Below, one piece after another: positions 8,735-17,560 of a DNA stretch of 64,000 bases; the first letter of the stretch is position 1; each line of letters begins with the position of its first letter. Source of the stretch: an uncultured Eudoraea sp. (GTDB lineage Bacteria > Bacteroidota > Bacteroidia > Flavobacteriales > Flavobacteriaceae); assembly GCA_947258555.1 (NCBI GenBank), contig CAMYJF010000015.1:1-64000 (forward strand). Reading direction: 5' to 3'. The translations under genes and the position numbers were made by a program. The notes under the pieces were generated by a model that made no database searches, was not told where the DNA came from, and saw only the letters and a list, made by a program, of their open reading frames with translations.

Positions 8735-8742
8735 TACCTTTA
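8735..8742 (+). promoter_or_regulatory. Candidate -7 box of the 136-aa hypothetical gene
   Basis: TACCTTTA is one mismatch from TAnnTTTG and ends 13 bases before the ATG at 8756. It lies inside the longer reading frame that would begin at 8729, which argues for the later start. Confidence 0.4.
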
Positions 8743-8755
8743 TAAAAACTCGATT

Positions 8756-9166
8756 ATGTCGCGTAGATCTGAAGCCCTGTTGAAAGGCAGGCCTGATGTT
8801 CCATCAGCTGCGTTGAATCCGGAAATGTCCGCTGAAGAACGCTTCCAAAACACCACCCTCCGCCCTATCCTCCAAACACAAAACAACCTTTTCCTGGCTG
8901 TTTTCAGGCATTACATCAACAAGCATAAAAATGCGTATTACAATTTGGATTCAGAAGCCAGGGAAGGCTATATTGAGAATGCCATTCAAAAGGATATCAA
9001 ATTCAGAAATGCACTGAAAGGCATGATCATCGGTCAGTTTACCCTGGAAGAATACGAAGGGTACAAACAGCATAGCTCATCGCTTAACAAACGCATGATG
9101 CAAATGGTGATCAATAGAATAAAAGATCAGATGCAACTCTTCGATGAACCTGTATTACTTCAATAA
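8756..9166 (+). CDS. Hypothetical conserved-looking protein, 136 aa
   Basis: I do not recognise a characterised family. The protein starts MSRRSEALLKGRPD, is helical and charged, and lacks signal peptide, membrane segment and cysteines. The core (about 30-125) has Asn-, Lys- and Tyr-rich helices. An in-frame ATG at 8729 would add MFYLYKNSI, but a -7-like box overlaps that stretch, so I place the start at 8756. Its last 12 bases overlap the end of the convergent DUF2461 gene. It may be transcribed alone. Confidence 0.65.
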   Translation: MSRRSEALLKGRPDVPSAALNPEMSAEERFQNTTLRPILQTQNNLFLAVFRHYINKHKNAYYNLDSEAREGYIENAIQKDIKFRNALKGMIIGQFTLEEYEGYKQHSSSLNKRMMQMVINRIKDQMQLFDEPVLLQ

Positions 9167-9835
9167 GGATTGTCCATTGAGATCAGTCGTCAGGATCTCA
9201 CTCATCAGATCAAAATAAGGCCGGATTGCTTTAAACGAATTATTCACTTCGTCCATGAAGCCGGGCGCATTCACTTCATTATTTTTAAAGTTCCGTACAA
9301 AAATGAACTGCTTTTTTCGGATCAGATCAATATTGGGATCTTCCTTATTAAATCCTTTGGGGGCTGTCTTCACCCCGTCACCGACCAGATCACCCCAGAC
9401 CGATTTGAATTTCTTGTTATTGATCACTTTCCGGAAGGGTGCTGCATCTACTTCAAATTCTTTTCGGATCCGGTATATATCCTCCTTGTTAGGCTCCCAG
9501 AATCCGGCCGCAATAAAGGATTCACCCGGACGGATACGCAGGTAATAGCCCCCTCGTAAATGGGCTCCGGCCCGCGCAAAAGAACCGGCAAAATGGGGCT
9601 GGTATGGAGTTTTATCCTTTGAAAATCGGACATCGCGATAGATTCGAAACATTTTGAGCTTTTCAATATCATCGTGGTCTTTCATCTTCTCCATCAAATT
9701 ATTATAGAAGGTTTTCGCTTCAGCTTCTACCTCCTTGAACTCCTTTTTATGTTCCCCAAACCATTCGCGGTTGTTATTTTTCTTTAAGCGCGACAGGAAA
9801 CCCAGTACGTTCTTGGATAATGCATTAGCAGACAT
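9155..9835 (-). CDS. DUF2461 domain protein
   Basis: This 226-aa soluble protein matches the DUF2461 family. It has the N-terminal signature FLSRLKKNNNREWFGEHKKEF (residues about 13-33, Trp and Phe conserved), the IYRDVRFSKDKTPYQPHFAG motif (about 65-84), then GGYYLRIRPGESFIAAGFWEP (about 95-115). The C-terminal part is helical. Molecular function is unknown. It overlaps the convergent gene by 12 bases at the 3' ends. It is probably monocistronic, because the neighbour on its upstream side ends 43 bases away without an obvious linkage. Confidence 0.88.
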   Translation of the reverse strand: MSANALSKNVLGFLSRLKKNNNREWFGEHKKEFKEVEAEAKTFYNNLMEKMKDHDDIEKLKMFRIYRDVRFSKDKTPYQPHFAGSFARAGAHLRGGYYLRIRPGESFIAAGFWEPNKEDIYRIRKEFEVDAAPFRKVINNKKFKSVWGDLVGDGVKTAPKGFNKEDPNIDLIRKKQFIFVRNFKNNEVNAPGFMDEVNNSFKAIRPYFDLMSEILTTDLNGQSLLK

Positions 9836-9878
9836 GATATTGACTTTTTGGATGAAACTTAAAGATAGGAAATTTGAG

Positions 9879-10552
9879 CTATTCTACCGGGGCGTGCGAC
9901 TTCAAACTCATGAGGAGTGATTCGTGGAATTCGCTAAATGTATCCAGATCATTATGCCCTCCCCCCCGGATCTTGTAGAACGATTTGGTTGGAGCAGATA
10001 TAGACTCAAACAACTTGCGGCCAGAGCTAATAGGGATCACTTTGTCTTCATCCCCGTGAAGGATGCTAATAGGTGCACTTAGCTCTTGTAAATATTCATA
10101 GGAATTGAGGTTGTATCTCAACAACATGGATATTGGCAGAATGGGAAATCGCCTTTTTGCAATAGCCAGCGATTAGCATCATCCAGTAAAGCATGCTTGC
10201 TTAATTTCCCTGTGCTTTTGCCATAAGTTCTGTAATCCATTACGATCACATCATATCCATATGCAGGAAATATGGAAACAACTTCACCCCAACGAGAGAG
10301 GTCTCCGGCGTTCCCGTGAAAATACAGGATGACGCCTTTCGGGTCAGTTGCCTTAAAATGCAAGGCGTTTAATCGTGCAAGATCCGGAGTCTCAAGGGTA
10401 AATTCCTCAAAGGAATGATCAAATGAATAGGTATATGATTCCGGTAATTTTGTGGGAAGAAATATGAGTCGCTCCTGGAACATATACAGTAGAATTCCTG
10501 CAAATATAAGCGCCCCGATCCCAAGAACAAGAAATTGCCTGATCTTACGCAT
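9879..10552 (-). pseudogene. Alpha/beta hydrolase with internal out-of-frame deletion
   Basis: This is the second copy of the neighbouring hydrolase, broken in the middle. The N-terminal part (10552-10118) has an N-terminal membrane helix, YFHGNAGD (oxyanion region) and MDYRTYGKST. It then leaves frame after QKGDFP and stops. The C-terminal part continues in another frame from about 10142, reading FPILPISMLLRYNL, then HGDEDKVIP (acid) and GGGHNDL (His). Aligned to the intact paralogue, about 43 residues are absent, including the GRSLGSG nucleophile elbow, and the 674-base span is not a multiple of three. Without the Ser it cannot be a working hydrolase. An assembly deletion is the alternative. 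Confidence 0.85.
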
Positions 10553-11414
10553 TCACCTGATTAGATTTGGCTTCTTTAGGAAAGCTGGTGCCTTCCAGAT
10601 CCACTGCTTTAGGTTTGGAGTTGACGATCTGGCTCAGCATCTGATGATAGGCTTCAAAATTGTTCAAATTTTTATGTCCACCGCCAATGACCGTATGCAA
10701 GGTGGTCAGGCCCGGTTTTATCTTAGAGAGCTTCACACTGGTTTTATAAGGAATTAAGGCGTCGTCTGTACCGTGAATAATATGAATAGGGCATTGTACA
10801 TAGCGCATCCACTTATAGGTAGGCATAGGAAATTTAATGAGCAGCGACAATGGCATAAAGGGAATGAACTTTTTAGCTACTTTGCTCAGCGAATAGTAAG
10901 GGGCATCCAGAATGAGCATGCGTGGATTATTCATGGAAGCCAGTTTAGCTGCAAAGCCCGACCCCAGCGAACGTCCGTACAAAATGATATATTTTTCTGC
11001 CACATTTTCCTTGATCTTGTCATAGATCATTTGCATATCGCGTTTTATGGCCTTTTGTGATCGCCTGCCGGTGCTTTTTCCAAATCCACGATAGTCCACC
11101 ATGATCACATCATAGCCATGGCGGGTAAAGTCGACAGCAAACTTACCCCATCCTTTGATACTCCGCGAATTCCCTTTGAGGTAAAAGACGACTCCTTTGG
11201 GATTCGACGTTTTAAAACGAAGTCCATTGATATTGGCCCCATCACGGGTTTCAAGATTGTACTCTTCGAACTCTTGATGTTCATAATAAAACTGAAAGTC
11301 CTCCGGTAATTTTTCAGGCCTGAAAAGAAAAAAGTCCTGGACCACATACAAGGCGATGCTGATGAGAAGATATATGGCGACAATGATCAGTAAGGTTGTG
11401 AGCCACCCCGGCAT
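10545..11414 (-). CDS. Membrane-anchored alpha/beta hydrolase (BEM46/ABHD-like)
   Basis: This is an intact serine hydrolase of 289 aa. It has an N-terminal membrane helix (5-27), a hydrolase core with FYLKGNSRS (77-85), MVDYRGFGKST (105-115), nucleophile elbow YGRSLGSG (Ser149), acid HGTDDALIP (Asp217/218) and catalytic His247 in GGGHKNL. The family includes membrane-tethered esterases, lipases and peptidases of unknown natural substrate. It overlaps the broken paralogue by 8 bases, so the pair arose by tandem duplication and shares a transcript. The upstream gene truA ends 29 bases away on the same strand. Confidence 0.88.
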   Translation of the reverse strand: MPGWLTTLLIIVAIYLLISIALYVVQDFFLFRPEKLPEDFQFYYEHQEFEEYNLETRDGANINGLRFKTSNPKGVVFYLKGNSRSIKGWGKFAVDFTRHGYDVIMVDYRGFGKSTGRRSQKAIKRDMQMIYDKIKENVAEKYIILYGRSLGSGFAAKLASMNNPRMLILDAPYYSLSKVAKKFIPFMPLSLLIKFPMPTYKWMRYVQCPIHIIHGTDDALIPYKTSVKLSKIKPGLTTLHTVIGGGHKNLNNFEAYHQMLSQIVNSKPKAVDLEGTSFPKEAKSNQVNA

Positions 11415-11443
11415 AGTTGCAGTCTTTAGGCTGAAGTTACAAT

Positions 11444-12226
11444 TTATTTATAAGATACTTCCTTAAGTACTAAACCCGACGCAGGTGCTACCGTTGTGAT
11501 CGCTAACTGCGCCTCTCCATTTAAGGCGTTTATGATATCTTTCTCGTGCAATTCTCCCCTGCCTAGCATAACAAGGGCGCCTACCATCATTCTAACCTGA
11601 TAGCGTAAAAACCCATTAGATCTGACAATATAGGCATAGGTATTTTCTGGCATATGTGGAGCCGACTGGTAGGTGTTGATCTCTATTTTACTAATTTCTA
11701 TTGTTCGTTCGAATGAGGCCTTGCCACCAGGGCGACTGCAGAAGGATTCAAATGTATGTGTGCCTTCAAATAATGGTGCAGCCTCACGCATGCGACCAAT
11801 GTCTACAGCCTCATGAAAATAGCCGATAAAGGGTGCAGCATATGGGTGAAAGCCCGGCTCATTACTAAAGTAATAGTGGTATTCTTTCCAAACGACATCC
11901 TGGATCACATTGAATTCCTGGTCCACCTCCCGAACGTTCAGAATACGGATATCCGGCGGTAAATTCCGATTTACCTCCTTCCTGAATACTTCCTCCTCCA
12001 TGGGTAGTGCCTCTCTGAGAAAGAGACTGACAGGCAGGGCTTCGGCAGATACTTTGGCGTCGGTCCTGCCAGATGCCAGGACCTTGACCGGCATTCCGGG
12101 AAGCACAAATTTTAAGGTCTTTTTTAACATGCCTTCCACGGTTTGCTGCCCGGGTTGGTGCTGCCATCCCCGGAATCTGAAGCCCAGAAATTGTACATGT
12201 AATACGTATTGGTAGTTTGGCTTCAT
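11444..12226 (-). CDS. truA: tRNA pseudouridine synthase A
   Basis: This enzyme modifies U38-U40 in the anticodon stem-loop of many tRNAs. The 260-aa length is standard. The catalytic Asp lies in ASGRTDAKVSA (Asp56). The N-terminal LHVQFLGFRFRGWQHQP and the C-terminal FLRYQVRMMVGALVMLGRG are typical TruA stretches, with the conserved Arg of the QVR motif. The start MKPNYQY is the first in-frame ATG after a short AT-rich gap that separates it from the divergent membrane-protein gene at 12311. Confidence 0.95.
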   Translation of the reverse strand: MKPNYQYVLHVQFLGFRFRGWQHQPGQQTVEGMLKKTLKFVLPGMPVKVLASGRTDAKVSAEALPVSLFLREALPMEEEVFRKEVNRNLPPDIRILNVREVDQEFNVIQDVVWKEYHYYFSNEPGFHPYAAPFIGYFHEAVDIGRMREAAPLFEGTHTFESFCSRPGGKASFERTIEISKIEINTYQSAPHMPENTYAYIVRSNGFLRYQVRMMVGALVMLGRGELHEKDIINALNGEAQLAITTVAPASGLVLKEVSYK

Positions 12227-12310
12227 AGGTGTTCAAGGAGTAGTTTTGTACCTGCAAAAACAAATTTTTGTATTTTAAACTCACGAAGTAACCAATAAAA
12301 TACAGAAAAG

Positions 12311-12748
12311 ATGGAGAATTCTTCAACTAAACCCAATGTGTGGTTTTGGATTATCAGTATTGTAGGTCTGATTTGGAATGGCATGGGTGCCATGAATTAT
12401 CTCGCCCAAACCAGTATGAGCGATGAGCAAAAATTGGCATATACACCAGAACAATTGGCCATTGTCGAAGTGACACCAGCCTGGGTTACCGGCGCATTTG
12501 CTCTGGCTGTCTGGGGAGGCGCTCTGGGATGTATTGCTTTATTGCTTCGTAAAAAATGGGCAAAACCGGTACTCTTGGTCTCTTTGATCGGGATTTTGGG
12601 CCAGATGTTTTACGGCTGGTTTATGACAAATTCTGTTGAAGCCTTTGGCACTGTAATGGGCATAGTTATACCTGTACTTGTAATTTTCATAGGAATTGGC
12701 TTATATTTATTCGCGAAATCAGGAATCCGTAAAGGATGGCTTACTTGA
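12311..12748 (+). CDS. Small four-helix membrane protein of unknown function
   Basis: The 145-aa protein has four predicted membrane segments (about 10-30, 55-75, 85-105 and 115-137). A polar stretch between the first two contains YTPEQLAIVEVTPAW, and the C-terminus is basic. Similar proteins are widespread in Flavobacteriia, but no function is known to me; some are loosely labelled as transporter-like without evidence. It is followed by a clear terminator, so it is a single-gene unit divergent from truA. Confidence 0.75.
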   Translation: MENSSTKPNVWFWIISIVGLIWNGMGAMNYLAQTSMSDEQKLAYTPEQLAIVEVTPAWVTGAFALAVWGGALGCIALLLRKKWAKPVLLVSLIGILGQMFYGWFMTNSVEAFGTVMGIVIPVLVIFIGIGLYLFAKSGIRKGWLT

Positions 12749-12777
12749 TTTTTCGTTAACTAACCATTTATAACATA

Positions 12778-12816
12778 GGAAAGCACCGACTCAGGCACGG
12801 TGTTTTCCTTTTTTTT
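12778..12816 (+). terminator. Rho-independent terminator after the small membrane protein
   Basis: An 11-bp stem GGAAAGCACCG / CGGTGTTTTCC (one G-U pair, 12778-12788 with 12798-12808) has a 9-base loop and a run of eight T at 12809-12816. Confidence 0.9.
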
Positions 12817-12825
12817 ATCATTCTG

Positions 12826-14040
12826 ATGAGCAATACTACTTCTAAGAGAATACAAATAATAGATGCCCTGAGGGGTTTTGCGCTTGCCGGTATTGTCTTA
12901 GTGCATATGGTAGAAAACTACCTTGGCGGTCCTGGGGACGAAGCGGTTATGGAAGGTATGCATGCGGGCACGATAGATTATGTTGTTGATGGTATCATCC
13001 AAATATTTTTCAGAGGTAAGTTCTTTGCCCTCTTTTCCTTCCTTTTCGGGCTCTCCTTTTTTATTCAAATGGATAGCGGTGCAAAGCGCGAACAAAAATA
13101 CGCACTACGTTTCCTATGGCGAGTGCTATTATTATTGATCATTGGACTTGCACACCATTTTATATACCGTGGTGACATTCTGAGCATTTATGCCATTCTC
13201 GGTATTCTACTAATACCTTTTTATAAGGTTTCCACCCGGACCTTGCTTATTTTGACCGGACTCATATTCCTTGGTGTTGGGCGCTTTGTTGTCTTTGCTT
13301 TGAATCCGGACGGCCTACTCTTCTTTGAAGAAATGATGATGCCCGATAGTCCGGCAACAAAAGCCTATCTGGAAGTACTAAGAAATGGAAGTTTTTGGGA
13401 GGTAGGTATCGATAATAGCACAAATGGACAACTGATGAAGATGGAATTTCAGTTTGGTGTCTTTACCCGCGGCTACCTGACATTTGCCTTCTTTTTGTTG
13501 GGTCTCCTGGTAGGCAGATTTAAATTGTTACATGAGTTTGAGACACATCTGAACAAGCTCTCTAATTTGTTTTGGGCCGGTGGTATAGGCCTGGTTGTTG
13601 CACTAGGGATCACGATAGCTGGCTTTTCACAAATGGGTCAGGAATTCAGCCTCGAAAGTTGGTGGGTCATGATCGGTTTCACAGGGATAGATCTGGCCAA
13701 TATAGCCCTCACCCTCTTGATCCTGACTTTCTTTGTCTGGCTATTCGCCAAGGGTAAATGGCAAAGGCGATTATTGCATTTTGCACCCTATGGGCGTATG
13801 GCACTTACAAATTATGTTCTGCAAAGTGTTATCGGCGCCTTGATCTTTTACGGTTGGGGACTGGGCTACCTGGGAAAAATTCCAAATAGATATACCTTTT
13901 TAATGGCCTTCCTTATTATAGCACTCCAGATGTGGCTTAGTAAAATTTGGCTTAAAAAATGCCACTACGGACCGCTGGAATGGCTTTGGCGAAGTGCAAC
14001 CCATGGTAAATGGTACCCGCTTCTGAAAAGGAATAAGTAA
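12826..14040 (+). CDS. DUF418 family membrane protein (YeiB-like)
   Basis: This is a multispanning inner-membrane protein of 404 aa. It has the family start RIQIIDALRGFALAGIVLVH (residues 7-26), followed by around ten hydrophobic segments, and a C-terminal DUF418 region (about 240-395) with APYGRMALTNYVLQS and a final PLEWLWRSATHGKWYPL. The family includes E. coli YeiB and relates to acyltransferase-3-like membrane proteins; the substrate is unknown. The ATG follows the preceding terminator by 9 bases, so the gene may have its own promoter inside that short gap, or be read through. Confidence 0.9.
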   Translation: MSNTTSKRIQIIDALRGFALAGIVLVHMVENYLGGPGDEAVMEGMHAGTIDYVVDGIIQIFFRGKFFALFSFLFGLSFFIQMDSGAKREQKYALRFLWRVLLLLIIGLAHHFIYRGDILSIYAILGILLIPFYKVSTRTLLILTGLIFLGVGRFVVFALNPDGLLFFEEMMMPDSPATKAYLEVLRNGSFWEVGIDNSTNGQLMKMEFQFGVFTRGYLTFAFFLLGLLVGRFKLLHEFETHLNKLSNLFWAGGIGLVVALGITIAGFSQMGQEFSLESWWVMIGFTGIDLANIALTLLILTFFVWLFAKGKWQRRLLHFAPYGRMALTNYVLQSVIGALIFYGWGLGYLGKIPNRYTFLMAFLIIALQMWLSKIWLKKCHYGPLEWLWRSATHGKWYPLLKRNK

Positions 14041-14058
14041 CTCAAGTAAATAGTCTAA

Positions 14059-14262
14059 ATGCCAATGTTTATTGGGGGGGTACGCGCTTGAATTCAAGAA
14101 TTTCATTGTGTCCGACTCCTACTTCAGCCCGCGTTATTGTATGATCGTGCTATATGGTCTGCTGATGCTCTTAAAACTTCGTACATTCCTTCACAGAAAG
14201 ACACAGTTTGGATCCTTCTCATTCAAAAAAGTACTGAAAACCCGGTTAAGATGTCCAAATAA
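14059..14262 (+). other. Gene-poor gap with possible coding remnant
   Basis: The gap between the DUF418 gene and the AAA+ gene (14041-14278) holds one frame that reads like protein: ATG at 14059, one in-frame TGA at 14089, then an open stretch to TAA at 14260 including ALLYDRAIWSADALKTSYIP. A run of seven G lies at 14074-14080. No family is recognised. It may be the 3' end of a degraded gene, or chance. Confidence 0.2.
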
Positions 14263-14278
14263 GTCTTTGGAACTTATG

Positions 14279-15742
14279 TTAAAGTCGACTAATATAACTG
14301 CCGTATAAGTCCTTGATCTGATACCCCTGGCTAAAACGTTGTTTGCTTAATTTTTTATGGGCCACCAGTCCCCAAAGAAGAAATTCGGATAGAAAGTAAC
14401 GGTCTTCTTCCTCTACATCGGTAACATAAGTCCTGATGATCTCTTTTAACGGGGATATTGCATCTATTCGCTCTTTATATTCATCATCGTTCAGATCGTC
14501 GAGCAATTCAAACCCCTCCCCTTCAAAGAACCAGTGGATGAGCTCATCGTAAGGCCCTTCTGTTTCCTTGTGTTCCAGTTTTTTTATAGACGGAAAATAC
14601 GATGGGAAAAGACTAGAAATGGCTTCTTCGATCAGGTGTAAAGCCACACTATCTGCACCTTCCTGTTCTCCTTCATATACTAATTCAATTTTTCCCGTAA
14701 TCGATGGAATTACGCCAGTGAAATCACTGAGTCGCACACTGGTAGTTTCATCGCCAGTTGCCAACGAACGCCTTTCTGCTGTACTTAACAAGTTTTCAAA
14801 ACCGGTGATACTCGTTCTTGCACTGACACCGCTCTTACGGTCTACAAATTCACTGTCCCTGGCTTCAAAACTGATCTGCTCCAGTAAGTCTCTTGCCAGT
14901 TCCGGCACGTAGATCGCCTCCGTTTGCCGCTTATCTAATTGAGCTTCCTGATCGGTGATCTTTTTGGCGATTTCAACAGATTCAGGATAGTGCGTGAGGA
15001 TCTGTGATCCTATCCTGTCCTTTAAAGGGGTTACAATACTCCCCCTGTTGGTGTAGTCTTCCGGATTCGCCGTGAAAACAAATTGCACATCTAAAGGAAG
15101 TCGCAACTTAAAGCCGCGGATCTGAATATCCCCTTCCTGCAGAATATTAAAAAGGGAGACTTGTATACGCGCCTGAAGATCCGGAAGCTCATTAATGACA
15201 AAAATGCAGCGATTCGCCCTGGGGATCATTCCAAAATGAATTACTCTGTCGTCTGCGTAGGACAATTTTAGATTAGCAGCCTTGATGGGGTCCACATCGC
15301 CGATCAGATCAGCCACGGTCACATCCGGTGTTGCCAGCTTCTCATAGAATCGATCATCTCTGTGTATCCATTCTATAGGTGTCTTATCCCCTTCCTCCTT
15401 TATTCGTTCACGGGCAAAGCGCGAAATAGGTTTTAGTGGATCGTCATTGATCTCCGATCCGGCAATGATTGGAATATATTCATCCAGCAAACCCACCATG
15501 AGCCGGGCGATCCGGGTCTTGGCCTGACCCCTCAAGCCTAATAAATTGATGTTATGTCTGGAAAGAATGGCGCGTTCTACATCTGGGATAACACTATTCT
15601 CATAACCCCAGATACCTTCAAATACGGCAACCCCGTCTTTTATGGCTGCTCGTAAGTTATCGCGCAATTCATCTTTGATGCTTTTAGTCTCATAGCCGGC
15701 TTTCTTAAGCTCGCCGAGGGTTTTAATGCTTTTTGGATTCAT
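14279..15742 (-). CDS. AAA+ ATPase, magnesium-chelatase / MoxR-like
   Basis: This AAA+ protein (487 aa) resembles the ATPase subunit of chelatase-type complexes. The Walker A is GLRGQAKT (69-76), with Ala where most have Gly. The Walker B is FVINELPDL (181-189), followed by the QVSLFNILQEGDIQIRG helix-hairpin typical of the MoxR/ChlI branch. Then come FVFTANPEDYTNRG (sensor 1) and a C-terminal lid. Such ATPases work with a VWA partner to insert metals or remodel proteins, and the VWA gene lies directly upstream with a 4-base overlap. No chlorophyll or cobalamin genes are near, so a chaperone-like role is more likely. Confidence 0.87.
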   Translation of the reverse strand: MNPKSIKTLGELKKAGYETKSIKDELRDNLRAAIKDGVAVFEGIWGYENSVIPDVERAILSRHNINLLGLRGQAKTRIARLMVGLLDEYIPIIAGSEINDDPLKPISRFARERIKEEGDKTPIEWIHRDDRFYEKLATPDVTVADLIGDVDPIKAANLKLSYADDRVIHFGMIPRANRCIFVINELPDLQARIQVSLFNILQEGDIQIRGFKLRLPLDVQFVFTANPEDYTNRGSIVTPLKDRIGSQILTHYPESVEIAKKITDQEAQLDKRQTEAIYVPELARDLLEQISFEARDSEFVDRKSGVSARTSITGFENLLSTAERRSLATGDETTSVRLSDFTGVIPSITGKIELVYEGEQEGADSVALHLIEEAISSLFPSYFPSIKKLEHKETEGPYDELIHWFFEGEGFELLDDLNDDEYKERIDAISPLKEIIRTYVTDVEEEDRYFLSEFLLWGLVAHKKLSKQRFSQGYQIKDLYGSYISRL

Positions 15743-16884
15743 CCTTTTAATCGTTTGCGTCTGTTTTGTTCATAATCTTCAAAGATCATCTCGCCCAGAT
15801 TTTTAATGCCCGTAAAAAAAGCTTTTCCTTTATTAGCCTCAGTAAAATGTCTGACAAACTGCTGTAAATAGGGATCTTGCGCGATCATAAATGTGGTAAT
15901 AGGGATGTGTAATTTTCGTGCTTGACGGGCCATATTGTAACATTTCTCCACGATAAAATCATCGAGTCCCACACTGTTTTTATAGTAGTGACCATCTGGC
16001 ATTCGCAAGCAACTTGGCTTCCCATCGGTGATCATAAAGATCTGTTTATTCGTATTTCGCTTGCGTCTTAGGATATCCATTGCCAATTGCAGACCGGCTA
16101 CCGTATTAGTATGATATGGGCCTACCTTTAAATAGGGAAGTTCCTGTATAGTGATCGGCCAGGCATCGTTGCCAAAAACCAAAATATCCAGGGTGTCTTT
16201 TGGATACCGTGTTGTGATCAGCTCAGCCAGGGCCATAGCTACTTTCTTTGCCGGTGTGATGCGATCTTCCCCATAAAGGATCATACTGTGGCTGATATCG
16301 ATCATGAGTACTGTACTCATCTGGGCTTTGAAATAGGTGTCCTCCACAACCAGATCGTCCTCTGTAAACGACCATTGGTCAATTCCGTGATTTACCTGGG
16401 CATTTTTTAAGCTTTCCGTCATGGAAATACTGTCAAGACTGTCGCCGTAGCGATACGCTCTGAAATCACCTGTATGTTCATCCCCCAGGCCCGACTTTCC
16501 AGTCCTGTGATTCCCATACCCGCTGCGTTTAAGTTTACCAAAGATTTGATCCAGGGCACGTAAACGGAGTAAGCGCTCCATTTTAGAGGTTAGGGAAAGT
16601 CCGGGATCGCCCTCCTCTCCTTCTCCATCGCCACCACCTTCCTTAATTTCTTCTCGTAAATAGCCTTTGGCTTTCAGGTCTTCAATAAAATCATCTATAG
16701 TGTAGTCGTCGTCGGTGAGTTCATATTCCTTATCAAGTTCACGCAGCCAATCGAGGGCTTCTTCAACATCTCCGCTGGTATGAGTAACCAGTTCCTGGAA
16801 GATATCGAATAGCTTATCAAAAGGCGAAAGATCTGGCGCCTTGTATGAAGTGAATTTAAATCCTTTTCGGGTTTTCATGGACAT
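15739..16884 (-). CDS. VWA domain protein, partner of the AAA+ ATPase
   Basis: This 381-aa soluble protein has an acidic helical N-terminal region (20-80), a Gly/Glu-rich linker (82-95) and a C-terminal von Willebrand A domain from about 187. The metal-ion-dependent adhesion site begins with DISHS (196-200), followed by conserved Thr (TNT, about 258) and MITDGKPS (about 283). The pair with the AAA+ gene (4-base overlap) matches the MoxR-VWA pattern, in which the VWA protein recognises the client. An ATG two codons downstream is an alternative start. The client here is unknown. Confidence 0.87.
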   Translation of the reverse strand: MSMKTRKGFKFTSYKAPDLSPFDKLFDIFQELVTHTSGDVEEALDWLRELDKEYELTDDDYTIDDFIEDLKAKGYLREEIKEGGGDGEGEEGDPGLSLTSKMERLLRLRALDQIFGKLKRSGYGNHRTGKSGLGDEHTGDFRAYRYGDSLDSISMTESLKNAQVNHGIDQWSFTEDDLVVEDTYFKAQMSTVLMIDISHSMILYGEDRITPAKKVAMALAELITTRYPKDTLDILVFGNDAWPITIQELPYLKVGPYHTNTVAGLQLAMDILRRKRNTNKQIFMITDGKPSCLRMPDGHYYKNSVGLDDFIVEKCYNMARQARKLHIPITTFMIAQDPYLQQFVRHFTEANKGKAFFTGIKNLGEMIFEDYEQNRRKRLKG

Positions 16885-16940
16885 CTCATAAATGTACCTA
16901 ATTTTCTGGGGGGCTTCAGCTATTTTACGAAATCTTAACG

Positions 16941-17549
16941 CTATTGTTCATGCCGTTCCTGCAAGATCCGACTCACATCTTTAAGGCTTTTATCGCTGGC
17001 CTGAAGCAGGATCAAATAATGAAAAAGCAAGTCAGCAGCCTCATTTAAAAAATCTTCTTCATTTCCATCCTTAGTTTCCAGGACTAATTCCACGGCCTCT
17101 TCCCCTACTTTTTGAGCTATTTTTTTTGTCCCGGACTTAAACAAAGATGCTACATAACTGGTCGAGGGATCTGCTGCGCTTTTACGATCTGCGATCACAG
17201 ATTCCAGGGTCTGCAAAAAAGAGAGCGCATTGGTGTCACTATCACCAAAACAAGTCTCAGATCCGGTATGGCAAACCGGTCCGTGTGGCTTCACCTTTAG
17301 CAATACCGTATCCTGGTCACAATCTACCTGAATATCGACTACATCCAAAAAGTTGCCACTTTCCTCACCTTTGGTCCAAAGTCGGCCTTTAGATCGACTG
17401 TAAAAGGTAACCCTTCTTTCCGTCAATGTCTTTTCCCAGGCAGCATCATTCATGTATCCTAACATCAATACATCCCTGGTTTGATGGTCCTGCACTACAG
17501 CCGGAACCAAACCATCGGCATTTTTACTAAAATCAAGCTTCTTTTCCAT
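16941..17549 (-). CDS. hisIE: Bifunctional phosphoribosyl-AMP cyclohydrolase / phosphoribosyl-ATP pyrophosphatase
   Basis: This enzyme catalyses steps two and three of histidine synthesis. Residues 1-105 are HisI, with VDCDQDTVLLKV and the zinc-ligand motif HGPVCHTGSETCFG. Residues about 108-202 are HisE, a helical MazG-like pyrophosphatase with KVGEEAVELVLETK and NEAADLLFHYLILL. The 202-aa length is normal for the fusion. It is the last gene of the his operon and lies 11 bases after hisF. No obvious hairpin follows, and the VWA gene starts 56 bases further on. Confidence 0.96.
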   Translation of the reverse strand: MEKKLDFSKNADGLVPAVVQDHQTRDVLMLGYMNDAAWEKTLTERRVTFYSRSKGRLWTKGEESGNFLDVVDIQVDCDQDTVLLKVKPHGPVCHTGSETCFGDSDTNALSFLQTLESVIADRKSAADPSTSYVASLFKSGTKKIAQKVGEEAVELVLETKDGNEEDFLNEAADLLFHYLILLQASDKSLKDVSRILQERHEQ

Positions 17550-17560
17550 ATTATAATCTA

